The notes beneath the pieces are model-generated. The model saw nothing but the letters and a program-made list of their open reading frames with translations, made no database searches and was not told the origin of the DNA. Source: Phocaeicola fibrisolvens (GTDB taxonomy: Bacteria; Bacteroidota; Bacteroidia; Bacteroidales; Bacteroidaceae). From it: a stretch of 64,000 bases of DNA. The DNA lies in NCBI RefSeq assembly GCF_025567125.1, contig NZ_JAOQJI010000002.1, positions 1 to 64,000 of the forward strand, written 5' to 3'. The translations under genes were made by a program, and so were the position numbers. Positions 52,702 through 60,883 of this stretch are shown one piece after another (within the stretch, counting starts at the first letter, position 1; each line of letters begins with the position of its first letter).

Positions 52702-53324
52702 ATGTCTTGTAAGTACCAATCCAAGGACATCAAACAGCCCACTTCGGACAAAGTTCCGTTACTAAATCGTTACAGAAAAACCGACGTCTGATTATTGTAA
52801 CGATTTTCATGCTAACTCGCTGATTTTTCAGCTGTTGTCTTAATTCTTTCTGCTCATAATTCAATTAATGACATTTCCTTTGTGAGATTGTGTAACGATT
52901 GTAACGAAGGATATAAAAACAGATGCAGTTATGAGCAAATTCAGGTCCTTTCTGGGAAATCTAAAAAAGATTCTGAAATATGTCTTTTACTTGATTGTCC
53001 AATAGAAATTGACGACCTTTACTTGGGGAAAAGGAAAAAAGAATAAATTGCTTCTGTTTCTGGCCTTCTGATTATTATTATTGATTTTTAGCGAATTATC
53101 CATGCTATGTATGGGGATTGGAAGATTTGTCATTGTCGGCCGATGGAATTTGTTTAATCAGATATTTTTATTATCTTTGCGAAGGATAATTAAAAAAGCT
53201 GTATCTGATTGATACACAGAATGGAATTGAAGAGTATATGATTTTAGGTAACGATTTAGCGACATTCAGAATGCTCTGACCTGCTGCGGTTTACCTCATA
53301 GCTTCAAACAACTCTTTCGTACTT
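52702..53324. other. Non-coding stretch between tRNA-Asp and the putative ICE junction
   Basis: AT-rich, with no convincing gene. It carries repeats of GTAACGATT (listed separately) and a promoter-like TATCTTTG at 53172-53179 that leads only into very short frames. A 24-codon frame at 52931-53005 (start MSKFRSFLGN) has no support. It may be debris of earlier insertions next to the tRNA. Confidence 0.5.
52764..53257. repeat. Cluster of GTAACGATT repeats, with an 11-bp inverted pair
   Basis: AAATCGTTACA at 52764-52774 is the exact inverse of TGTAACGATTT at 52796-52806. Further copies are TGTAACGATT at 52891-52900 with an overlapping TGTAACGAA at 52900-52908, and GTAACGATTT at 53248-53257. Five copies in about 500 bases, in both orientations. 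Confidence 0.65.
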
Positions 53325-53334
53325 GCAAAGATAC
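53325..53334 (-). other. Putative ICE attachment-site core
   Basis: The minus strand reads GTATCTTTGC, an exact fit to the CTnDOT-type target core GTANNTTTGC. To its left is AT-rich host-like DNA with the tRNA; to its right base composition changes and ICE genes begin. It is the best candidate for the right or left end of the element, but the other end is outside the window. Confidence 0.45.
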
Positions 53335-53339
53335 TTTTT

Positions 53340-54250
53340 TTATCCTATACCGCCAAATCATTACCGGTTTTTTAGGGATTTTGCCATTACCTTGTTCTGA
53401 AAACGGCTTCCGGCTTGATGTGCGCAAGCCCATTTCAGAAGCGGCACAAGCGAAGAAAAGCCCACGACGACCACAATGTCACAAGTGACACTGCCATCGT
53501 CGCGGGCATTTCTTTTATGTGCTTGTGCAGAACGGACAAGTCCGTTTTCATCCATTTCCTTTTTTCGTCTCCATTTGGCACGGAAATGCCGCCGGATACA
53601 GGACACGTAAACGTGAATCTGCACCTGCGACTATTTCCGGCTGTTGTATCTTTCTTGTCCCCAAACCGTCTTGCCCCACTTTTGCCGGACCGGGCAATGG
53701 CAGGCAAGACCATTTGAAGACAAATGCCGCCGGAAGAACATCTGCAAGCGCAAGCCATGCACGCATGACAATGACGCTTGCAGGACTTCTGTCACGGCGG
53801 CACGAAAGCGTTGCTTTCCCCTTGTCCGTTGCACTGCCCTTTGTTTTTTTCCTGTGGCGCATCGCGCCATCCCACACTCTTTCCCTTTTCCTTTCCGCCT
53901 CTCCAAAAGTATGCCAATGTTCCCATGCCGCCATTCCAGACGGCATCAGTGGTCATTTTCGTTGCAGGGGCAAAGGTAATTCCGGGATTGTACGGGGCTG
54001 CAAGGTCGGGCCGCCTTGCGGTTGCCTGGAAAAATCTCCACCCTCGCAGGCTCAGGTAGTATTTTGTCCGGCAAACCTTGCATCCCCGAATCCCGACCTT
54101 TGAGAAGCCCCCGAAACGAAAACGACCGATGCGCGGTCGGAAGACGTCACAAGAGAACATCGGACATACGGAGAGGCGAAAAGAAAAAGGACTCGACCCG
54201 ACCTCACCAACCGAACAAGACAAGTAACAACAACTTAAAATTTGGAAGAT
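53340..54250. other. ICE end region, GC-rich and apparently non-coding
   Basis: About 900 bases. Reading frames on both strands are long but their products are Cys/Arg/Pro/His-rich, lack ribosome-binding sites and overlap each other, so none is accepted. Structured elements are present: CCCACGACGA pairs with TCGTCGCGGG (53461-53506) around an inner GTCAC-AA-GTGAC, and AACGGACAAGTCCGTT is palindromic (53531-53546). It may hold an untranslated leader or a small RNA for the plus-strand genes that follow. Confidence 0.5.
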
Positions 54251-54469
54251 ATGAGAATGACATTGAGCGACATCGGAAAGGCATTGTGGAGGGCATTATC
54301 CGCAATCGTAAGGACGGCATCGGACATCGCCCTTTGCGCAGGAGGCTTGGCGGTAGGCATCGCAGGGGAAATCCTGCTGGGTGTGTTGAACTTCATGTTC
54401 GGCATCATTATAGTCCTGCTTTCAATCGTGGCGACTATCGCAATTTTCATTTGGCTATTAACCCTTTAA
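54251..54469 (+). CDS. Small membrane protein of the ICE
   Basis: 72 residues from the ATG giving MRMTLSDIGKAL. Two hydrophobic segments, about 20-42 and 47-70, almost fill it. A GGAAG ribosome-binding-like sequence sits just upstream, and the next ICE gene follows 11 bases later. Family not recognised; a role near the transfer apparatus is only a guess from context. Confidence 0.65.
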   Translation: MRMTLSDIGKALWRALSAIVRTASDIALCAGGLAVGIAGEILLGVLNFMFGIIIVLLSIVATIAIFIWLLTL

Positions 54470-54480
54470 TTCATACAGAC

Positions 54481-54702
54481 ATGGCGAAAAGACACAGCAA
54501 GACGGCAGCGCAGCAGTGCAGGTATTACGAGGTGGACAACATCTTCGAGTACATGGTGGAAACCTACATCAACGGCAATTTCACTTCATTCAGAAGGCTT
54601 TACCACGAGTTGGACAAGGAAACGAGAAAGGGCTTCATCTATTTCCTCATCGTGGAATGTCCGCCCCGATACCACATCGAGATTTTGCAACAGACCGTTT
54701 AA
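54481..54702 (+). CDS. Small ICE protein, unknown function
   Basis: 73 residues, start MAKRHSKTAAQQC, ending IEILQQTV. A longer frame extends far upstream (to 54016) but overlaps the preceding gene in another frame and has no start signal. Acidic/aromatic, probably soluble. Such short proteins are typical of the leader region beside tra genes in Bacteroidales ICEs. Confidence 0.6.
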   Translation: MAKRHSKTAAQQCRYYEVDNIFEYMVETYINGNFTSFRRLYHELDKETRKGFIYFLIVECPPRYHIEILQQTV

Positions 54703-54720
54703 TCATTCAACACTAAGCGT

Positions 54721-55017
54721 ATGGACACATTCAACTTTTATCAGGACTGCAAGGTTACCTGTTGGGAACGTACCCGTTTCTCCATCAAAGCAAACAGCTA
54801 CGAAGAAGCGAAAGCCATAATCCTTTCGTGGAAAGACAAGGACGTGAACAGCCGTATCGGCATTGACAAGGATATCGTTTATTCCGACTACGAGTTGAAC
54901 CCCGAAACAGTGGAAGGACTTTCCCCATCAGAGAACGGCAATAATCCGACAATGGAAATCTATGGTGAAGCAGACGAGTTGTTATATGACAATATGAATA
55001 TGGAGGACGGGATATGA
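54721..55017 (+). CDS. Small ICE protein, unknown function
   Basis: 98 residues, start MDTFNFYQDCKVTCWER. Acidic, predicted soluble. The stretch FSIKANSYEEAKAIILSW resembles a short alpha/beta repeat. Its stop overlaps the next start (ATGA), showing translational coupling. Function unknown. Confidence 0.7.
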   Translation: MDTFNFYQDCKVTCWERTRFSIKANSYEEAKAIILSWKDKDVNSRIGIDKDIVYSDYELNPETVEGLSPSENGNNPTMEIYGEADELLYDNMNMEDGI

Positions 55018-55262
55018 ACAAGACAACGGAAAAGATACCCACATGGAGTTTGGGATACATCATCAACGGAGATACAACGGGACTGACGGACGAGGAAATC
55101 CGCATGATTGACAAATGGCAGAGCGAGTGGAACGTGCAGGTTGTTTCACCCCTCACGGACGAGGAAGGCAAAGCACAGCCCTACTTTTCACATTACCCCC
55201 TTTTCGGACCTCCTGCCGAAGTGGAGGACTGCGAGATACTTTACACGAATGACAACATCTAA
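55014..55262 (+). CDS. Small ICE protein, unknown function
   Basis: 82 residues, start MNKTTEKIPTWSLGYI. Overlaps the preceding gene by 4 bases. Acidic, with a TDEEIRMIDKWQ helix typical of small ICE-encoded proteins. No motif recognised. Confidence 0.7.
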   Translation: MNKTTEKIPTWSLGYIINGDTTGLTDEEIRMIDKWQSEWNVQVVSPLTDEEGKAQPYFSHYPLFGPPAEVEDCEILYTNDNI

Positions 55263-55273
55263 AATATGACGAT

Positions 55274-55690
55274 ATGAGCAAGACAACAGACCATTTCAAG
55301 CGGACAATCCAAGCCTATCTGGACAGCCGTGCAGCGGAGGACAAGCTGTTTGCAGCCAGTTACAACAAGCCGTACAAGAACATAGACGAGTGCGTGACCT
55401 ATATCCTCAATTGGGTGAAGAACAGCGGATGCAATGGCTTCACGGACGGGGAAATCTACTCCCAAGCCGTCCATTACTATGACGAGGACGACATCGAAGT
55501 CGGCAAGCCCCTGCAATGCCAAGTGGTGGTGAACCATGCGGTGGAACTGACGGACGAGGAAAAGGCGGAGGCAAGGCAGCAAGCCATCCGCCAATACCAA
55601 GCCGAGGAACTGCGCAAGTTACAGAACCGGAACAAGGCTAAGGCGAGCCAAAAGACAAACGCACAACAAGTTGAACTTTCATTATTCTGA
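55274..55690 (+). CDS. PcfK-like protein
   Basis: 138 residues. The block FKRTIQAYLDSRAAEDKLFA and a C-terminal charged helix (EEKAEARQQAIRQYQAEE) match the PcfK-like family, found beside PcfJ in conjugative elements. Role in transfer is not established. It is directly followed by the PcfJ-like gene. Confidence 0.85.
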   Translation: MSKTTDHFKRTIQAYLDSRAAEDKLFAASYNKPYKNIDECVTYILNWVKNSGCNGFTDGEIYSQAVHYYDEDDIEVGKPLQCQVVVNHAVELTDEEKAEARQQAIRQYQAEELRKLQNRNKAKASQKTNAQQVELSLF

Positions 55691-55694
55691 CCCT

Positions 55695-56978
55695 ATGAAA
55701 CCCAAAACACCCATACAGAAAGAAATCATCCGTTTGAGCGCAAAACTCCCCGAACTGACAAAAGCACAGCGCACCTACGCTTTCCGCCATTGCTTCAAGC
55801 ACTACGGCAAGCGCAACGCAAAAGGCGTCATCACCTGCACGGAGTGCGGACACGCATGGAAGAGCGGGCACAGCCTTGCCGATACCATTTGCGGATGCAC
55901 CTGCCCGAACTGCGGAACGGAACTTGAAATCACGGACACCCGAAAGAGGGTGTTCGTGGACAATGAGTATTTTTCCATCATCACCACCTGCAAAGGCTAC
56001 CAGGTGATACGCTTCTTTCTCGCCAAGAGCCGTCAGAAAGTCGGGCAGAAGGCGGAGTATTCCATCTGCGAGGTGGCACAGCGGTGGATTGCGCCCGACG
56101 GCAGGTCGGAAACGGTGGCGCGGTTGCGTGGCATGTCAATCCTCTACTATGACTTGTGGATAGAGGACAGCCCGATGGAAATACGCAAGAACAATGGACA
56201 CAGAGTGTACGACATAGCCCCCGTCTGCACCTACCCACGTCAGCGAATTATCCCCGAAATCAAGCGCAACGGCTTTGACGGCAATTTTCACGGCATATTG
56301 CCTTACGACTTCTTCAAGACAATCCTTTCGGACAGCCGAGCGGAAACATTGCTGAAGTCGGGGCAATACCCGATGCTTTCTTACTACCTGCGCAACCGCT
56401 TTAACATGTCGGAGTATTGGCAGTCGGTGAAAATCTGCATCCGCAACGGCTACACCATCCAAGACGCTTCGATGTGGCGTGACATGGTGGACTTGCTGCG
56501 CTACTTAGGAAAAGATACCAACAGCCCGAAGTATGTCTGTCCGCAAAACCTCAAAACCGAACACGACAAGTTGGTGCGGAAAAGTGAACGGCAAAGGGAG
56601 CGTGAAAAGACGGAAAAGGAACGGCAGGAGGCATTGGAAAACGAGAAGGACTATCTGAAAGCCAAAGGGATGTTCTTCGGACTGACGTTCACCGACAACC
56701 TCATCCTTGTCAAGGTGATAGAGAGTGTGGCTGAAATGTTTGCCGAAGGCAGGGCGATGCACCATTGCGTGGGGCAATACCACAAGAGAGAGGACTCCCT
56801 TATCCTTTCCGCCACGATTGACGGAGAGCGCATTGAAACGGTGGAAGTGGACTTGCGGACGCTGAAAGTGGTGCAGAGCCGTGGCGTATGCAACTCCAAC
56901 ACCGAATACCACGACCGCATCATCAAGCTTGTGGAGGACAATGCCGAGCAGATACGGCAGCGGATGAATGCGGCATGA
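55695..56978 (+). CDS. PcfJ-like protein
   Basis: 427 residues from the ATG giving MKPKTPIQKEI, 4 bases after the PcfK-like stop. The N-terminal region has zinc-ribbon Cys pairs (TCTECGHAW and CTCPNCGTEL). The C-terminal part has the PcfJ signature MHHCVGQYHKREDSLILSA. Such proteins are encoded near transfer genes of Gram-positive plasmids and Bacteroidales ICEs; biochemical activity is unknown. Confidence 0.88.
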   Translation: MKPKTPIQKEIIRLSAKLPELTKAQRTYAFRHCFKHYGKRNAKGVITCTECGHAWKSGHSLADTICGCTCPNCGTELEITDTRKRVFVDNEYFSIITTCKGYQVIRFFLAKSRQKVGQKAEYSICEVAQRWIAPDGRSETVARLRGMSILYYDLWIEDSPMEIRKNNGHRVYDIAPVCTYPRQRIIPEIKRNGFDGNFHGILPYDFFKTILSDSRAETLLKSGQYPMLSYYLRNRFNMSEYWQSVKICIRNGYTIQDASMWRDMVDLLRYLGKDTNSPKYVCPQNLKTEHDKLVRKSERQREREKTEKERQEALENEKDYLKAKGMFFGLTFTDNLILVKVIESVAEMFAEGRAMHHCVGQYHKREDSLILSATIDGERIETVEVDLRTLKVVQSRGVCNSNTEYHDRIIKLVEDNAEQIRQRMNAA

Positions 56979-57005
56979 TTGTATAACAACCTAATAATTA
57001 CAGAT

Positions 57006-57263
57006 ATGGAAGTGAAAATAGAAAATCTGATTTTCGGGTGGCACGAGGAATTGCCCGAAATGTTCATCGAATTGTTGAACACGCTTGTACTGACAAAGAA
57101 CGAGCAGGATGTAAAGGATGTAATGGAAGTATTCGCCCGAAAGGAACTTTTCAATGCCCTTTTCGCATTCGGGTATGGCGCACACCATTTATGGGTGACG
57201 CAGAAGAAGGCTTCCGACCCCGACCAATGTTTGGAGAACAGATTACTGATTGTTGAATTTTAA
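57006..57263 (+). CDS. Small ICE protein, unknown function
   Basis: 85 residues from the ATG giving MEVKIENLIFGWHEEL. Acidic, helical. Same strand and tight spacing as its neighbours. Family not recognised. Confidence 0.6.
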   Translation: MEVKIENLIFGWHEELPEMFIELLNTLVLTKNEQDVKDVMEVFARKELFNALFAFGYGAHHLWVTQKKASDPDQCLENRLLIVEF

Positions 57264-57274
57264 TTGATAAGGCT

Positions 57275-57496
57275 ATGGCAACGAGAATGACCATTAACGG
57301 AACAAGCACCTGCCAAGCGGCAGGAACGGAGAAATATGAGAGTTTTCAAACAAGTATCGGCAGGAAAAGTCGCACTTTCGTGCAATACGACTACCGCCAT
57401 ACAGACGGAGAATTGTTTTCCTGCGTAAAGCCCACGCTGGACGAGTGCAGGCGATTGCGTGACGAATGGATTAAAACGAAGGAGGACAGGCTATGA
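57275..57496 (+). CDS. DUF3873-family small protein
   Basis: 73 residues. RMTINGTSTCQAAGTEKYE and YDYRHTDGELFSCVKPTLDECR are typical of DUF3873, a family restricted to Bacteroidales mobile elements. It overlaps the next gene by 4 bases. Function unknown. Confidence 0.82.
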   Translation: MATRMTINGTSTCQAAGTEKYESFQTSIGRKSRTFVQYDYRHTDGELFSCVKPTLDECRRLRDEWIKTKEDRL

Positions 57497-57738
57497 CGGC
57501 AGGATATGATACGCTGATAGTTACGTTCAGCGACCCAGTCAATGTATTGGACAATATATTTTCCGATGCGTCCGCATGGGGAACAGACTCCCTCAAAGGT
57601 TGGATTGAAGGGTACGAAAGCACACGCATGACCCCGATAAACGGGCATACGGCAGTCATCACCTCCGAATACAATATGCCATACGTCAAGGAGTGGCTCA
57701 TGCGGTATACGGCTATCGCCAAAATGAGAGAATTTTGA
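57493..57738 (+). CDS. Small ICE protein, unknown function
   Basis: 81 residues, start MTAGYDTLIVTFSDPV. Overlap (ATGA-type) with the DUF3873 gene implies coupling. No motif recognised. Confidence 0.6.
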   Translation: MTAGYDTLIVTFSDPVNVLDNIFSDASAWGTDSLKGWIEGYESTRMTPINGHTAVITSEYNMPYVKEWLMRYTAIAKMREF

Positions 57739-57796
57739 GTGCGTGGCGGTGGAAACCACCGCCCACACTTCCAACACCATTAAAAGAGAAAGCGTT

Positions 57797-58000
57797 ATGA
57801 AATACTATTTTATACTGACAGACGGCAAGGACGCATGGATACAGTTCGTTTACCTCCCCACGGGAGATTATGTGTCCGGCTATATCCGTGACTTGCGGAG
57901 CGTGGGAATATCCGTGCATGATTATGACCTTTGGACAAAAGATACGCGCCCCATTGCCGAGCGCACCCTTGAACACGTGCAGCAAAGGATGAAGCATTAA
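57797..58000 (+). CDS. Small ICE protein, unknown function
   Basis: 67 residues from the ATG giving MKYYFILTDGKDAWIQF. It is the last gene of the plus-strand group; then the strand and the base composition change. No motif recognised. Confidence 0.55.
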   Translation: MKYYFILTDGKDAWIQFVYLPTGDYVSGYIRDLRSVGISVHDYDLWTKDTRPIAERTLEHVQQRMKH

Positions 58001-58100
58001 AAACGGGCGGTAGTCTTGCCGCCCGCTACTTTCTTTCATGAGCAGGTCGGGCGGATAAGAAAGTAGCAAAGAAACCGTTGCCCCCATCTCCGATTTAGAT

Positions 58101-58619
58101 TTAGACTTTTTCCAAAAGCAACTTGTAGGTGAGAGTATGTTCAACACTACCTCCATTCGTTCTTATTTCATCCCTAACTTTATATAACGAAATATCTTCA
58201 CTCAATATTTTTTCTACACACGCTGAAGATGCTAATATCTCATAGGAAGGATTAAATGTATGTGTTCCAGCTTTCCAGTATTCATTAACAGCAGCAAGTC
58301 GCAAATCATTATCATCTGAAAATCTGAATATGTCTAATATATTATCCAACTTATTCATATCCCCTCTAAAATATGGAGGTTCTTTTACTGAAACTCCATA
58401 GATAATACCACCGTATTTGCTATAAAATCGTAAAGCACAAATTAAATCTTGGAAAAGAAACAAACATTGTTTCCTCTCTGGTACATTTTCTGGACGGCTT
58501 CTGTTTAATAAATCTTCCATTTCTTTCTTTTCATCTTGCATTGTTTCTTCAAATGAAGTTTTTGGCATGATGGTATCACCTACTTGGTATTTTCTTTTAT
58601 CAACTCTAAAAATCATCAT
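58101..58619 (-). CDS. AT-rich cargo gene, unknown (DUF2441-like at most)
   Basis: 172 residues. AT content is far above the surrounding ICE genes. The N-terminal pattern (MIFRVDKRKYQVGDTI, RPENVPERKQCLFLF, GGIIYGVSV) is faintly like DUF2441 or ADP-ribosyltransferase-style folds, but I see no convincing catalytic set. It lies on the minus strand, between the plus-strand small genes and the tra operon, a usual site for accessory genes. It may be a defence, toxin or adaptation gene; not determined. Confidence 0.65.
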   Translation of the reverse strand: MMIFRVDKRKYQVGDTIMPKTSFEETMQDEKKEMEDLLNRSRPENVPERKQCLFLFQDLICALRFYSKYGGIIYGVSVKEPPYFRGDMNKLDNILDIFRFSDDNDLRLAAVNEYWKAGTHTFNPSYEILASSACVEKILSEDISLYKVRDEIRTNGGSVEHTLTYKLLLEKV

Positions 58620-58816
58620 AATAACTATGTTATAAAATAATATTTATTGAAAAGAAACTGGGAGTGTGCTTGCCCACTCCCAGAAGAATATACTCTTTTT
58701 CAAAATAAAGCTATGATAGCAACAATCAAAGATAGTATGCTAATCACAAGCTAAGCCTTTTCGTATGACTAATTGGGCTTATTTGATTGAGTTTTCTTCT
58801 TTTTTGAAAACTCAAT
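58620..58816. other. Intergenic, AT-rich
   Basis: No gene seen. Probably contains the promoter of the cargo gene. Confidence 0.4.
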
Positions 58817-58948
58817 CTACAACTTAAATGAAAAATCTATTTTCATTATTGTGTAATTTGAGTTATAGGTCAAATTTTTATTGTCCCCGTGACCATTTTT
58901 GGACTTAGCCATAACAACAAAATTCGTTCCATCTTTATAATCTGCCAT
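58817..58948 (-). CDS. Possible 43-residue protein downstream of the lysozyme gene
   Basis: 43 codons, start MADYKDGTNFVVMAKS, starting 12 bases after the lysozyme stop on the same strand. Hydrophilic, AT-rich. It could be translated from the tra transcript or be part of the cargo patch. No family recognised. Confidence 0.3.
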   Translation of the reverse strand: MADYKDGTNFVVMAKSKNGHGDNKNLTYNSNYTIMKIDFSFKL

Positions 58949-58959
58949 ATTGTCGCATT

Positions 58960-59478
58960 TTATTTTTCATACAGCAGCAGGAACTCCATTTTGCGCCGCC
59001 GCTCTATCGAGCGGACGGTTTTGCCCTTGTACCGGCAGTAGGCTGTGTATTCACGGTAAATGTCCCTGTTCCCGGCTTCCAGCTTGCGGATGAGCCTGCT
59101 TTTCGGGTGTCCGCCATGACCGAGCAGCACCCCTTGACCGACATTGTAGCTTAGGACGGTCAGGAGCAAAGCATCCTTTTTATACTTGCGGAACAGCCTG
59201 TAACGCACCGCCAAATCCTTGCGGAGCAGGGCTTCCGCTTCCGCCTCCGTCATGCCGTAGGACAGCTTCTCGTTCGGCAGCCTGCGGTGTCCGTAGCCGT
59301 AATACGGGTAGTCGGAACGGTCATGCAGCCCCTCGTATTTTTTCACCAGTTCGACGGCAATGTCGGCTTTCGGGTGGCCGTTGAACAGCGCCAGCAGCCG
59401 TGCCGTTTCCTCCGTATCCTGTGCCGGCAGGCTGCCGCAGAGGGTAGACGCTAGCAACAGGAGCAACGCCTTGCACAT
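58960..59478 (-). CDS. Lysozyme-like glycoside hydrolase of the transfer operon
   Basis: 172 residues from the second of two adjacent ATGs, overlapping the traQ stop. Signal peptide about 1-20 (MCKALLLLLASTLCGSLPAQ). VKKYEGLHDRSDYPYYGYGH is a phage-lysozyme (GH24-like) active-site region, with Glu of YEG the likely acid. VLSYNVGQG is a further conserved block. It would open peptidoglycan locally for assembly of the mating channel. Confidence 0.88.
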   Translation of the reverse strand: MCKALLLLLASTLCGSLPAQDTEETARLLALFNGHPKADIAVELVKKYEGLHDRSDYPYYGYGHRRLPNEKLSYGMTEAEAEALLRKDLAVRYRLFRKYKKDALLLTVLSYNVGQGVLLGHGGHPKSRLIRKLEAGNRDIYREYTAYCRYKGKTVRSIERRRKMEFLLLYEK

Positions 59479-59975
59479 CATCGGCTGACGTTCAAGGTGT
59501 CCGACACCGCCACATCCGTATCCGAGTCGTTGTTGAACTCGACTTCCCACTCGAAGGCATTGCCGAAATTGTCCTCCACCGTGATGGTCAGGCTCTGCGA
59601 CTCGTCGCACTCCGAAGTGTAGTACAGGCGGAACTTTTCATTTTCCAGCAGATAGCGGTCGTTGGGCTGGAAAACCAGGCCGTTGTCCAGCTTCAACGTG
59701 CCTTCCCCGTCGTACTGGAAATAGCGGATGGTATAGACCGCCCCGTCAAACTCGCCCTCACGTACCAGCTCGCAGCGTATCTCCGCCGTTTCGCCCTGCG
59801 CCAGTTCCTTCGGCACGGGCATGGTTTCCACCGTGAACGGATAGGCTTGCGTCACGTCCAGGTCATCGTCGCAGGCGGTGAAGCCTATGGAGAGCAGACC
59901 CACGCAGATGGCTGCAAAGGTTCTCACTATATTTCTTTTCGCTTGTTGTCTGTTGTTCAATTTGTTCATGTTCAT
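59478..59975 (-). CDS. traQ: Conjugative transposon protein TraQ (DUF3872)
   Basis: 165 residues. Lipoprotein signal ending GFTACDDDLD (Cys about 35). The rest is a beta-rich Ig-like DUF3872 domain (YTIRYFQYDGEGTLKLDNG). Located between traP and the lysozyme gene, as in CTnDOT. Part of the outer-membrane side of the apparatus by inference. Confidence 0.85.
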   Translation of the reverse strand: MNMNKLNNRQQAKRNIVRTFAAICVGLLSIGFTACDDDLDVTQAYPFTVETMPVPKELAQGETAEIRCELVREGEFDGAVYTIRYFQYDGEGTLKLDNGLVFQPNDRYLLENEKFRLYYTSECDESQSLTITVEDNFGNAFEWEVEFNNDSDTDVAVSDTLNVSR

Positions 59976-59980
59976 AATCG

Positions 59981-60880
59981 TTACATTTTAAGTCTGATGT
60001 TCCTGTTATTTTTCTCGTTTTGTTTCAGGCGGCTTTGCAGGTACTCGTTCAGGTCCTTGCATCCGTTGTATATGCCGGAGCAATCTGATACCTTTTCTCC
60101 GTAGCGTGTGCGCAGGGTTTCCAATGTCCGCCGCCCGGCTTCGTCGTTGTCGAGGCAGCACTTTATCTGCCCGTAACCGTTCAGATGTCGATACGCCCTC
60201 GCCACGTTGGACACCGAGTTGAGCACGAGGTGGTCTTCCTTGCCGCCGATGCCCAGCGCACGGGCGGAGAGGTAGTCCATGAAGCCCTCGTACACGTTGC
60301 AGGTCGCCGAGCCGACCGGCAGCAGGGTCACGTCCTTCGGCGGCACGCAGCCCTTGAAGAACGGGTTGCGTATCTCGTAGCCGCCGCCTTCGTTGCCGAA
60401 AGCCACCGCAAAATACCGCTTGCCGTGCGTGGTATAGCGCATCTCCTTGCAGTTCGCAATGGCTACGGCGGACGGTATGCCCCTCTCTTGCAGGTAATGG
60501 AGCAGCGCCCGGTTCTGCAAGGGAAGCACCTCCACATCCTCGAAGCTGTGACCGTCGGAACGGTGCGTATCAACGGCTTTTTGCGGTCCATAGTCCTGTG
60601 CCGGCATACCCGCCACTTCCGCCACATACCTCGCTTGCGTGAGGAAGTCGCCCGTCTTGATGAACTCGCCTGCCAATGCGAAGATGTTGCCGCCCTTGCC
60701 CTCGCCGAAGTCAAACCAGAGGTTCTTCTCCGGGTTCACCTTGAAAGAAGGCGTATGTTCTTCACGGCAAGGCGACCTGTACCATACGGCATTGGCACGC
60801 CTTTGCACCGGGTGATGCCCCAGCCGTGCGAGGAAGTCCTCAATCGGGAACCGTTTCATCGCTTCTATGTCCATAGGCAT
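59981..60880 (-). CDS. traP: Conjugative transposon protein TraP (DNA primase-like)
   Basis: 299 residues. An N-terminal CHC2-type zinc-finger region at about 15-95 (WYRSPCREEHTPSFKVNPE, WFDFGEGKGGNIF). A toprim domain at about 190-280 contains IKCCLDNDEAGRRTL. It probably primes the complementary strand in the recipient. 3 bases from traO. Confidence 0.92.
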   Translation of the reverse strand: MPMDIEAMKRFPIEDFLARLGHHPVQRRANAVWYRSPCREEHTPSFKVNPEKNLWFDFGEGKGGNIFALAGEFIKTGDFLTQARYVAEVAGMPAQDYGPQKAVDTHRSDGHSFEDVEVLPLQNRALLHYLQERGIPSAVAIANCKEMRYTTHGKRYFAVAFGNEGGGYEIRNPFFKGCVPPKDVTLLPVGSATCNVYEGFMDYLSARALGIGGKEDHLVLNSVSNVARAYRHLNGYGQIKCCLDNDEAGRRTLETLRTRYGEKVSDCSGIYNGCKDLNEYLQSRLKQNEKNNRNIRLKM

Positions 60881-60883
60881 CCG

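Noticed and set aside
52931..53005. 24-codon frame in the tRNA-ICE gap
   Set aside because: No conservation evidence, weak start context, and random expectation for such a short frame is high.
53519..54103. Long plus-strand reading frame (194 codons) in the ICE end region, with equally long minus-strand frames over it
   Set aside because: Product is Cys/Pro/Arg-rich without domains, starts lack ribosome-binding sites, and both strands are open because of GC-rich composition.
54016..54480. Upstream extension of the 73-residue ICE gene
   Set aside because: It overlaps the accepted membrane-protein gene in another frame; the ATG at 54481 has normal spacing and context.
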